Of a DNA stretch of 47,753 nucleotides, positions 25,680 through 33,601 are shown piece by piece. A model generated the notes under the pieces. It saw only the letters and a list, made by a program, of their open reading frames with translations, made no database searches and was not told the DNA's origin. Position 1 is the stretch's first letter, and each line of letters opens with the position of its first letter. The stretch comes from Flavobacteriales bacterium (GTDB taxonomy: Bacteria; Bacteroidota; Bacteroidia; Flavobacteriales; Flavobacteriaceae): the NCBI GenBank assembly GCA_003232435.1, contig QIJL01000430.1, positions 1-47,753 of the forward strand, given 5' to 3'. The position numbers and the translations under genes were made by a program.

Positions 25680-27881
25680 TTATTGATTTTCCGACGCCAC
25701 TTCGCCGGCATCTTTAACTTTAATATCGGTACCCAGACGTTGCAGATAAGCAATCAAGGCAACTATTTCACGGTCTTTCATTTCGACGAAAGTTTCATTG
25801 TTATCTCGGGCGTATTTTTTATCAGCCTCATATCCTTTGGCAAAGTCGGGATCGTTGTAAAGGTTTTTTTCGATTTGTTCGGCCTGTGCGGCCATTAACT
25901 GCCGTGCATTGGTGATCTCTTCGTCACTATAAGGTACGCCGAGCGTTACCATGGCCTCCATCTTTGTCTTGATGTTACTACGATCATGTTCGTTACGAAC
26001 CAACCATTGATATGCCGGCATTATCGATCCAGAAGAAGTACTCTGGGGGTCGTACATATGATTCAAATGCCAATTGTCGGAATACTTACCTCCTATTCTC
26101 GCCAAATCAGGCCCAGTTCGTTTACTGCCCCATAAGAACGGGTGGTCATAAACAAATTCCCCGGCTTTGGAATATTCGCCGTAACGTTCTACCTCTCCAC
26201 GAAACGGTCGCACCATTTGCGAATGACAACCTACACAACCTTCACGGATGTACAGGTCCCTTCCTTCCAGTTCAAGAGGCGTATAAGGTTTCACACTTGA
26301 TATTGTTGGAATGTTGGATTTGACCATAATCGTCGGAACAATTTGAACAATACCTCCAATTAAAATCGCCACAGTCGCCAAGATGGTCAATTGCACTGGC
26401 TTACGCTCTAACCACGTATGGAAAGTTTCCCCGGCGGTTCTTCTTTTTGATACCCTCGTCAGTGCAGGAGCCTCGGCCAATTCATCCTGAACGGCTTGCC
26501 CAGAACGAATGGTCATAATGATGTTATAGAGCATCACAAAGGTTCCGAGAATATACATACTACCGCCAATGGCACGCATCCAATACATCGGAATAATTTC
26601 GTTTACGGTTTCCAAGAAGTTACCGTAGACCAAGGTGCCGTCAGGGTTAAAATCTTCCCACATCAGAGCCTGGGTAAAACCTGCCACATACATGGGCAGG
26701 GCATAGAGTACGATTCCTAATGTGGCTATCCAGAAATGGGCATTGGCCAAGCCAACGGAATATAATTTGGTCTTTCCCATTTTGGGAATCAGCCAATAAA
26801 TCATCCCGAAGGCTAAAAAGCCATTCCATGCCAGAGCGCCGACATGTACATGTGCAATTATCCAATCACTGAAATGTGCTATCGCATTTACATTTTTCAA
26901 AGAGAGCAACGGCCCCTCGAAAGTTACCATACCGTAACCCGTAATCGCTACGACCATGAACTTCAAGGTGGGATCGGTACGGACTTTATCCCATGCCCCA
27001 CGTAAGGTCAAAAGTCCGTTTATCATACCGCCCCACGAAGGCGCAATAAGCATTATGGAGAATGCGACCCCAAGATTTTGAGCCCAATCAGGAAGGGAAG
27101 AATACAATAAATGATGAGGGCCCGCCCAGATATAAATAAAAATCAATGACCAAAAATGAACGATGGACAGGCGATATGAGTAAATCGGCCTGTTCGCCGC
27201 TTTAGGTACAAAATAGTACATCAGCCCCAAAAATGGAGTTGTCAAGAAAAAGGCCACCGCATTATGGCCGTACCACCATTGTACCAAGGCATCTTGTACC
27301 CCTGCATAGACCGAATAACTTTTTAAAGCACTTACGGGAAGTGCCAAGCTGTTGAAAATATGGAGCACCGCCACCGTTACAAATGTTGCCAAATAGAACC
27401 AAATCGCCACGTACATGTGGCGTTGACGTCTCTTTAAGATCGTTCCGATAAGGTTCCAACCAAAGACCACCCAGACCACTGCAATCGCCAAATCGATTGG
27501 CCATTCCAATTCTGCGTATTCTTTTGAAGTGGTGTAGCCCAAGGGCAAGGTAATAGCGGCCGCTACAATGATGGCCTGCCATCCCCAATAATTAATCTTA
27601 CTGAGAACGTCACTGAACATTCGAGCTTTCAACAAACGTTGGGTAGAATAATAGACTCCGGCAAAAATCGCATTTCCGACAAAAGCAAAAATAACGGCAT
27701 TGGTGTGCAAGGGTCGCAGCCTACCAAAACTCAGCCATGAAATTCCGTCGGTCAGGTTCGGAAAAAGAAACATAAAAGCAAGTAGCAAGCCGACCGACAT
27801 GCCGACGATCCCCCAAAAAATAGTGGCGTAGAGGAATTTTTTTACGATTTTGTTATCATAATAAAACTGTTGTACTTCCAT
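25680..27881 (-). CDS. ccoNO: cbb3-type cytochrome oxidase, fused subunits I and II (CcoNO)
   Basis: 733 residues. CcoN spans about 1-480 with twelve hydrophobic helices and the heme/CuB ligands LRPLHTNAV, WWYGHNAVAFFL, AGPHHLLY and IIAHVHVGAL. A linker leads to a membrane anchor near 500-520 and the CcoO cytochrome c domain with CVGCHSQMVRPF and GPDLARIGGKYSD. Fusion of the two subunits is usual in Bacteroidota. This is the catalytic core of the high-affinity terminal oxidase used at low oxygen. It starts 7 bp after ccoS. Confidence 0.97.
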   Translation of the reverse strand: MEVQQFYYDNKIVKKFLYATIFWGIVGMSVGLLLAFMFLFPNLTDGISWLSFGRLRPLHTNAVIFAFVGNAIFAGVYYSTQRLLKARMFSDVLSKINYWGWQAIIVAAAITLPLGYTTSKEYAELEWPIDLAIAVVWVVFGWNLIGTILKRRQRHMYVAIWFYLATFVTVAVLHIFNSLALPVSALKSYSVYAGVQDALVQWWYGHNAVAFFLTTPFLGLMYYFVPKAANRPIYSYRLSIVHFWSLIFIYIWAGPHHLLYSSLPDWAQNLGVAFSIMLIAPSWGGMINGLLTLRGAWDKVRTDPTLKFMVVAITGYGMVTFEGPLLSLKNVNAIAHFSDWIIAHVHVGALAWNGFLAFGMIYWLIPKMGKTKLYSVGLANAHFWIATLGIVLYALPMYVAGFTQALMWEDFNPDGTLVYGNFLETVNEIIPMYWMRAIGGSMYILGTFVMLYNIIMTIRSGQAVQDELAEAPALTRVSKRRTAGETFHTWLERKPVQLTILATVAILIGGIVQIVPTIMVKSNIPTISSVKPYTPLELEGRDLYIREGCVGCHSQMVRPFRGEVERYGEYSKAGEFVYDHPFLWGSKRTGPDLARIGGKYSDNWHLNHMYDPQSTSSGSIMPAYQWLVRNEHDRSNIKTKMEAMVTLGVPYSDEEITNARQLMAAQAEQIEKNLYNDPDFAKGYEADKKYARDNNETFVEMKDREIVALIAYLQRLGTDIKVKDAGEVASENQ

Positions 27882-27888
27882 AATCGTT

Positions 27889-28089
27889 CTAATTGTTCGG
27901 TTGGATTTTTTTGACCTTGGATTTTTTTTCTTCGGAAGGTTCCTTCACTATTTCATCTTCAAAAAGCATGCGAACAGAGGGTGTGTAGGCATCGTCATAT
28001 TGCCCATTCCTGACCGCTACTATAAACGCGACAAAAAAAAGTAAGGCAATGACGATGCTGATTGCCAATAGCACATAAATAACACTCAT
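27889..28089 (-). CDS. ccoS: CcoS, cbb3 oxidase maturation protein
   Basis: 66 residues: an N-terminal membrane span (VIYVLLAISIVIALLFFVAFI) followed by GQYDDAYTPSVRMLFED, the CcoS signature (GQFDDxxxPxxRxLxDD). CcoS is needed to insert heme and copper cofactors into CcoN. It is the first gene of the ccoS-NO-Q-P-G-H operon and has an FNR-type promoter. Confidence 0.93.
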   Translation of the reverse strand: MSVIYVLLAISIVIALLFFVAFIVAVRNGQYDDAYTPSVRMLFEDEIVKEPSEEKKSKVKKIQPNN

Positions 28090-28108
28090 ACCTACCTGAA
28101 TTTCGGTG

Positions 28109-28151
28109 TAAAACTACATTGCCGACTTTTCAATAAATATGATATCTGTCA
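28109..28151 (-). promoter_or_regulatory. FNR-type operator and -7 element of the cco operon
   Basis: TGATATCTGTCA on the plus strand (28140-28151, centre 28145.5). On the minus strand TAGTTTTA (28116-28109) begins 29.5 bp away, the same spacing as the other sites. The expected transcript start is about 28104, 15 nt before ccoS. Confidence 0.75.
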
Positions 28152-28180
28152 GGTTTTGTTTTATTTTTCACAATTAATCA

Positions 28181-30556
28181 TTACCTCAATCTGCTCCCTA
28201 GCAAATTCGTCATCACAGTTGTAAAGACTACGATACTTATCGAACTCAAAGGCATTAAAATAGCTGCGATAACAGGTTGTAATTGTCCGGTCACAGCGAA
28301 ATAAAGTCCGACTACGTTATATAATAGGGATAGTATAAAACTCAATTTGATGATTTTCATCGCCTTTTTGGAAGCCAAAATGTATTGATGCAATTGCCTG
28401 AATTTTGAGGCATCCAAAATTCCGTCGCAGGCGGGCGAAAACACGTTTATATTTTCTGAAATGGTAATACCTACTTCACTTTGCGCTAAGGCCCCGGCAT
28501 CATTGAGTCCGTCACCCACCATCAATACTTTTTTATCTTGTTGCTGAAGGCCTTTTATAAATTCGAGTTTATCTTTTGGTTTTTGATTGAAGTACATTGA
28601 GGTCGATTTGGGCAAGAGCATTTCCAGACGGGGCTTTTCGGCCTCGTTGTCCCCAGACAAAATGACCAGTTCCATTGTTTTCGACAAGGATCCGAACAAT
28701 TCGTGAACTCCATCTCTATATTCGTTATGAAAAATATATTTGCCTTTGTAAGTATCATTGCTACTGATATGTACCGAGGTATGCAATGCATCATGAACGC
28801 CGACCTTATCTATAAAATCGGCTGAACCGATTTTTATGTGGGCATCATCTTTTTTACCCTCTAGTCCTTTTCCCAAATGTTCTTCATATTCATCCAACGT
28901 TATAATGTTTTGTTCTGAGAGCATCTCGTACAAAGTTCGGCTGAGCGGGTGGTTCGAGGCACGCAGCGTATTCTTCAACAAAGATTCTTCAGCATCGGTC
29001 AAAGGCATTCCCTCGTAGTAGGCCGTACTTTTTCGCGAAGTGGTAATAGTACCCGTCTTGTCGAAAATAGCGGTATCGACCCGAGCCAATCGTTCAATTG
29101 TGCCGGTATCTTTGAGATAGAATTTTTTTCGTCCGAAAATTCGCAGCATATTGCCCAAGGTAAAGGGGGCTGCAAGGGCAATGGCACAAGGGCAAGCAAT
29201 TATAAGTACTGCGGTAAAGACGTTTATGGCTTTGCTCGGATCGTAGTAGATCCAAAACGAGGTCGCAACGAATGCAATCAGCAACACGGCAATGGTAAAG
29301 CGCTTTCCGATACTGTCTGTCAGGGTTTGGAACTTGCTCGACTTATCTGTTTCAAAAACCGAATTGCTCCATAATTGTGTCAGGTAACTCTGCGACATCG
29401 ATTTCAAAACCTCGATTTCGATCGCGCCCTTCAATTGCTTCCCGCCTGCAAATACCTTATCTCCCGATTTCTTACTTACGGGAACCGACTCGCCCGATAC
29501 AAAACTGTAATCGATTCGAGCGTTTCCTTTTATCAATATGCCATCCACAGGTATCAGTTCTGAATTGCGTATCAATAATCTATCTCCCGCGCCAATATCG
29601 TAAACCTGTGTCGCAATTTCTTTTCCTTTGGAAGTTATCCTCGTAACGGCAATGGGAAAATACGATTTGTAATCCCGCTCAAAGGAGAGAAAGGAATAGG
29701 TTTTTTGCTGGAAGAACCTTCCCAAAAGCAAAAAGAAAACCAATCCCGTTAGGGAATCGAAAAAGCCACTTCCCCAATCGAAAATTATTTCCAAAGTACT
29801 TCTGGCGAAAAGTACAAGAATGCCCAGGGCGATGGGTACGTCAATATTCAATATTTTTGAGCGCAGTCCTTTGTAGGCCGATATAAAATAATCCTGCGCG
29901 GCATAAAAAACGACAGGTAGCGAAAAGACGAACATCAACCAACGGAAAAGATCCTTGTATTTATCGAGCCAGAATCCCTGCTCCTGAAAATATTCCGGAA
30001 ACGAAAGAAACATCACATTGCCAAAAGCAAAACCGGCTATGCCCAATTTATAAATCAAACTTCGGTCGGCTCCCTTTTTCTTTTTGTCGAAGTCATTCAA
30101 TGAAATATTGGGTCCATAACCGATTCTTGCGAGGAGAACGACCAATTCCCTTAAGGAGATATTGTTACTGTGATAGGTTATACGGGCCGTCTTTTTAGGA
30201 AAATCGACTTGTGAGCTGCTTACAAACGGATTCAACTTATTCAGATTTTCAAGCACCCAAATGCAAGAGCTACAATGAATATGGGGAATATACAGATTGA
30301 CAATCTGTACGTTACCGCCTTGGAATTCCGTCAGTCTTTCGACAATCGCCGAATTATCCAGAAAATCGTATTTGCCTTCGATAACGCCAGGGGTCGCACC
30401 GGCCGCAGATTGCAAATCATAGTAATAGGACAGGTCATTAGCGGAAAAAATCTCGTAGACCACTTTGCAGCCATTACAACAGAATTTTTTTTTATCGAAT
30501 GTAACCACATTCCTGCCACAATGATCTCCGCAATGGTAACAGTGCTTACTATCCAT
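28181..30556 (-). CDS. ccoI: Copper-translocating P-type ATPase for cbb3 assembly (CcoI/FixI)
   Basis: About 791 residues. The N-terminal Cys-rich region CYHCGDHC and CCNGC is typical of CcoI, followed by an HMA domain (IHCSSCIWVLENL). The P-type core has the CPC motif CPCAIALAAPF, phosphorylation site DKTGTIT and hinge GDGLNDAGA. It exports copper for the oxidase. I prefer the start at 30556 (MDSKHCYHC) because the predicted transcript start is near 30575; the ATG at 30571 would leave only about 4 nt of leader. It is divergent from fnr and shares one operator with it. Confidence 0.94.
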   Translation of the reverse strand: MDSKHCYHCGDHCGRNVVTFDKKKFCCNGCKVVYEIFSANDLSYYYDLQSAAGATPGVIEGKYDFLDNSAIVERLTEFQGGNVQIVNLYIPHIHCSSCIWVLENLNKLNPFVSSSQVDFPKKTARITYHSNNISLRELVVLLARIGYGPNISLNDFDKKKKGADRSLIYKLGIAGFAFGNVMFLSFPEYFQEQGFWLDKYKDLFRWLMFVFSLPVVFYAAQDYFISAYKGLRSKILNIDVPIALGILVLFARSTLEIIFDWGSGFFDSLTGLVFFLLLGRFFQQKTYSFLSFERDYKSYFPIAVTRITSKGKEIATQVYDIGAGDRLLIRNSELIPVDGILIKGNARIDYSFVSGESVPVSKKSGDKVFAGGKQLKGAIEIEVLKSMSQSYLTQLWSNSVFETDKSSKFQTLTDSIGKRFTIAVLLIAFVATSFWIYYDPSKAINVFTAVLIIACPCAIALAAPFTLGNMLRIFGRKKFYLKDTGTIERLARVDTAIFDKTGTITTSRKSTAYYEGMPLTDAEESLLKNTLRASNHPLSRTLYEMLSEQNIITLDEYEEHLGKGLEGKKDDAHIKIGSADFIDKVGVHDALHTSVHISSNDTYKGKYIFHNEYRDGVHELFGSLSKTMELVILSGDNEAEKPRLEMLLPKSTSMYFNQKPKDKLEFIKGLQQQDKKVLMVGDGLNDAGALAQSEVGITISENINVFSPACDGILDASKFRQLHQYILASKKAMKIIKLSFILSLLYNVVGLYFAVTGQLQPVIAAILMPLSSISIVVFTTVMTNLLGSRLR

Positions 30557-30579
30557 TCTACATTTACTCATACCTTGTA

Positions 30580-30622
30580 CAAAAGTGCGACTACAAGGTT
30601 TCTAAAAATATGACTTTTGTCA
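30580..30622 (-). promoter_or_regulatory. ccoI promoter sharing the fnr operator
   Basis: The operator TGACTTTTGTCA (30611-30622) is symmetric. On the minus strand CACTTTTG (30587-30580) begins 29.5 bp from its centre, one mismatch from the TAnnTTTG -7 consensus. One dimer site could thus activate ccoI and fnr in opposite directions. Confidence 0.6.
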
Positions 30623-30653
30623 GGTTTTGCTTAACTTGTCCGTGCTACCTTTG
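30611..30653 (+). promoter_or_regulatory. fnr promoter with FNR-type operator
   Basis: TGACTTTTGTCA (30611-30622, centre 30616.5) is followed 29.5 bp later by a perfect -7 element TACCTTTG (30646-30653). It predicts positive autoregulation of the Crp/Fnr gene starting at 30680. Confidence 0.75.
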
Positions 30654-30679
30654 CGCTATCACGATTAAAGAAGAAGGCC

Positions 30680-31369
30680 ATGGAAAGTAGGTGTGAAAAT
30701 TGTATCGTTCGACAGTTCAATTCGTTACGCGCTATGAGCAATGAAGAATTGAAAAAGGTTTCCGATTCCAAAATCACTAAAAAATTCAAAAAAGGAGAGG
30801 CCCTTTTTGAGGAAGGTGAAAAATTAGATGGTGTCTTTTGCGTGCGTGACGGAGTATCAAAACTTTCGAAGCTGAGCGCCAATGGCAAAGATCAAATCGT
30901 GAAATTGGCCAGCAAGGGCGAGGTGATGGGGCAGCGTTCGGTAATCGCCGAGGAATCTACCAACCTCAGTGCCGTTGCGGTCAGTGACATGGAGGTCTGT
31001 TTTATTCCCAAGGAAAGCATTGTGCAGACCTTGAACACTAATCCGAATTTTGCCGTCGAGGTATTGCGACATATGGCCCACGACCTCAAGGAAGCCGATG
31101 ATGTAATCATAAACATGTCACAAAAAACGGTAAAGCAGCGTATCGCGGAAGCTTTCATTTATCTCAAAGATAATTTCGGGGAAGACGAAAACGGATTTCT
31201 ACGGCTCAACCTCTCTCGTGAAGATATGAGCAATGTGGTAGGCACTGCAACGGAATCGACAATTCGAATTATCTCTGAATTCAAAAAGAAAGGGCTAATA
31301 GAAACCTCAGGAAAAAAGACCAAGATCAAAGACTTAAAAAAATTACGGGATTTGGTCAACGGGATGTAA
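30680..31369 (+). CDS. Crp/Fnr-family regulator, likely FNR-type oxygen-responsive activator
   Basis: 229 residues: a cyclic-nucleotide-like effector domain (about 15-130), a dimer helix (about 120-150) and a winged-helix DNA-binding domain (150-229). Four Cys occur at 5, 8, 54 and 107. C5 and C8 mimic the FNR N-terminal CxxC, and C107 (VCFIP) aligns with FNR C122, but the usual third N-terminal Cys is absent. The recognition helix TESTIRIISEF keeps the FNR/CRP Glu and Arg that read TGA. It is flanked by ccoI and a usp gene, all with matching operators, so it is very likely their regulator. Fe-S sensing is inference. Confidence 0.9.
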   Translation: MESRCENCIVRQFNSLRAMSNEELKKVSDSKITKKFKKGEALFEEGEKLDGVFCVRDGVSKLSKLSANGKDQIVKLASKGEVMGQRSVIAEESTNLSAVAVSDMEVCFIPKESIVQTLNTNPNFAVEVLRHMAHDLKEADDVIINMSQKTVKQRIAEAFIYLKDNFGEDENGFLRLNLSREDMSNVVGTATESTIRIISEFKKKGLIETSGKKTKIKDLKKLRDLVNGM

Positions 31370-31399
31370 TCTGCAAAGGGGCCAAATTATTCTGAAACC

Positions 31400-31442
31400 T
31401 GACAAATGTCATTTTTTCTAGTTCGGCAAGCCACTACATTTA
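31400..31442 (+). promoter_or_regulatory. FNR-type operator and -7 element before the second usp
   Basis: TGACAAATGTCA (31400-31411), the most symmetrical site here, is followed at 29.5 bp by TACATTTA (31435-31442). The spacing equals that of all other sites in the window. Confidence 0.75.
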
Positions 31443-31467
31443 TTCCCATACTTTAATTCCGAGACAG

Positions 31468-32310
31468 ATGAAGAACATTCTCTTACCTACAGATTTCTCA
31501 GAGAACTCAAGCAATGCGGTGGCTTATGCGCTAGAACTTTTCAAAAAACAGGAGTGTAACTTTTATTTGCTGAACACCTATACGCCCGCTATCGCGCATA
31601 GTCGATTCATGGCCGAGACCTTAAGAGGTTCGGATCTCTCTGAAAACGAATGCAAGACCTCGGAAACCGGACTTCAAAAAACAATTGAAAGTATTCGCTC
31701 GATGACCAACGGCTCCGACCATCATTTTGAGGCGATTTCCTCATTCGATCTGTTGACCCATAAAGTAGCAGAGACCGTAAAACATAAAAACATCGATTTG
31801 ATAGTTTCCGGAACAAAAGGTGCCACGGGCTATAAACAGGTCTTTATAGGAACCAATACGTTACGCATGATAAAGACGGTAAAAGACTGTCCGATTATTG
31901 CAGTGCCTGAAAAATATTCTTTTTCGACTCCTAAACATGTCGCTTTTCCCACTGATTTCAAACATAGCTTTAGTGCCGATATTTTAGGTTCCCTTTTAAA
32001 AATCGCCTATCGATTTGGTTCGGAGATCCATATCGTTCATATCAACGAGGACGAAAGAATGGACAAATTTCAAGAATCAAATCGGTCTACGCTGATGGAA
32101 TATTTGGCTCCCGTTTCGCACAACATTCGTTTTATGCCGCACTTTTCAAGCAAGTCGAACGTAATAGCCAAATTTCTTGAAGAACAAGAAATCGATATGC
32201 TCGCCCTTGTCTATAACGAACATGGCTATCTCGATCGATTGATGCGCGAGCCCGTAGTCGCCAATATGGCCTATCACTGCAAAATTCCGCTATTGGTACT
32301 TCCAAATTAG
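31468..32310 (+). CDS. Universal stress protein, two UspA domains
   Basis: 280 residues. The first Usp domain keeps an ATP-loop pattern (SGTKGATGYKQVFIGTN). The second (about 150-280) has lost it: YNEHGYLDRLMREPVVANM lacks the G-x2-G spacing. It therefore probably binds one nucleotide at most. It lies 98 bp behind fnr with its own FNR-type promoter. Its partner at 8422 is related but keeps both loops. Confidence 0.88.
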   Translation: MKNILLPTDFSENSSNAVAYALELFKKQECNFYLLNTYTPAIAHSRFMAETLRGSDLSENECKTSETGLQKTIESIRSMTNGSDHHFEAISSFDLLTHKVAETVKHKNIDLIVSGTKGATGYKQVFIGTNTLRMIKTVKDCPIIAVPEKYSFSTPKHVAFPTDFKHSFSADILGSLLKIAYRFGSEIHIVHINEDERMDKFQESNRSTLMEYLAPVSHNIRFMPHFSSKSNVIAKFLEEQEIDMLALVYNEHGYLDRLMREPVVANMAYHCKIPLLVLPN

Positions 32311-32351
32311 ATCGCGCTATTTTCAAAATCTTTTTTGATTAATTTGGCCAA

Positions 32352-33359
32352 ATGCAGCAGCCGTTGGTCAGCATTTTGATTCCCTTTAAAAATACCGGGG
32401 ATTTTCTCTCGGAATGCCTTCGATCCATTCTAAATCAAGAATACCAAAATTGGGAGGTTCTTGCCGTAAATGATAGCTCCGACGATTCAAGTAAATCGAT
32501 TGTTGAAGAATTTTCCGAAAAAGATTCGCGAATAAGAGTTTTTGAAAACAATGGTTCGGGAATTATTCCCGCCCTGCGAAAAGCATATTCCGAGTGTAAA
32601 GGGGAATTCATAACCCGAATGGATTCCGACGATATTATGACCTCGGATAAATTAAATGTTATGGTCGAATCGCTCTTAAAATATGGAAAAGGCCATCTCG
32701 CTATCGGAAAGGTGAAATACTTTTCAGACCGGGGCATTAGTGATGGGTACGACCGTTATGAAAAATGGTTGAACAGGTTGACCGAAAAAGGAACGAATTA
32801 TTCCGAGGTCCATAAAGAATGTGTAATACCCTCCCCCTGTTGGATGGCCTATCGTGAAGATCTTGATTTGTGTGGGGCTTTTGAACCCAATCGCTATCCC
32901 GAAGATTATGACCTTACTTTTCGGTTTTACGAAAACGGATTGAAATGCATTCCCTGTAATCAAGTGCTGCACCATTGGCGCGATTACGACAATAGAACTT
33001 CACGCACAAATGAACATTATGCCCAGAACTACTTTTTGGATATAAAACTGCATTATTTCTTAAAACTCGATTATGATTCATCCCGTCCTTTGGCCATTTG
33101 GGGTGCTGGCAATAAGGGCAAGACAATCGCAAAAGGACTTCAAGAACGAGGTCTTGATTTTTATTGGCTATGCGACAACCCAAAGAAAATAGGTAAGAAA
33201 ATCTATGGAAAAGAGATGCTGCATTTTTCTCAATTGAGCGAATTAAAGAATCCGCAGAGCGTCATAACCGTTGCCAATGAAGAAGCACAGGCTATGATCA
33301 GGGAATATTTTTCAAAGCTTCAACAAAAACACATGGAAGATTATTTCTTCTTTTGTTGA
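32352..33359 (+). CDS. Family 2 glycosyltransferase with C-terminal Rossmann-like tail
   Basis: 335 residues. The GT-A domain (about 1-235) has VSILIPFKNTGDFLSECLRS, the metal-binding RMDSDDI and a catalytic-type EDYDLTFRF. The last 90 residues contain IWGAGNKGKTIAKGLQERG, which looks like a nucleotide-binding GxGxxG segment seen in some polysaccharide-modifying enzymes. The sugar donor and acceptor are unknown. It is on the same strand 41 bp after the usp gene but has no obvious link to oxygen metabolism. Confidence 0.9.
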   Translation: MQQPLVSILIPFKNTGDFLSECLRSILNQEYQNWEVLAVNDSSDDSSKSIVEEFSEKDSRIRVFENNGSGIIPALRKAYSECKGEFITRMDSDDIMTSDKLNVMVESLLKYGKGHLAIGKVKYFSDRGISDGYDRYEKWLNRLTEKGTNYSEVHKECVIPSPCWMAYREDLDLCGAFEPNRYPEDYDLTFRFYENGLKCIPCNQVLHHWRDYDNRTSRTNEHYAQNYFLDIKLHYFLKLDYDSSRPLAIWGAGNKGKTIAKGLQERGLDFYWLCDNPKKIGKKIYGKEMLHFSQLSELKNPQSVITVANEEAQAMIREYFSKLQQKHMEDYFFFC

Positions 33360-33576
33360 TCGAATTGGGTAAGGTGTTCTTTTTCCCCTTTTCTGTCGCC
33401 ATTCCGGGCCACAAATAATCCGTTCCTACTTCAATAGATTTCTCTCTCCGTTGCACTGCGATCGGAATGACAACTATGATTATTTGAAAGTGCCGCCCCG
33501 CGAACTACATACCGCCCACTTTTTTGGTCTCATATCTTAGGTCTAAAAGCGAAGTGGTCTTACGTCTTTTTTTAGT

Positions 33577-33584
33577 TATATTTG
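33577..33584 (+). promoter_or_regulatory. -7 element before the BatA-like gene
   Basis: TATATTTG fits TAnnTTTG, 17 bp before the chosen ATG at 33602. No clear -33 TTG is seen. The rest of the 33360-33601 spacer holds only a diverged GGAATGAC-type repeat. Confidence 0.4.
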
Positions 33585-33601
33585 CCCAATCAAAACAGGA
33601 A

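Noticed and set aside
33524-33601. N-terminal extension of the BatA-like protein
   Set aside because: The extra 26 codons contain the likely -7 element, and the BatA domain starts cleanly at MQFRHPELLW.
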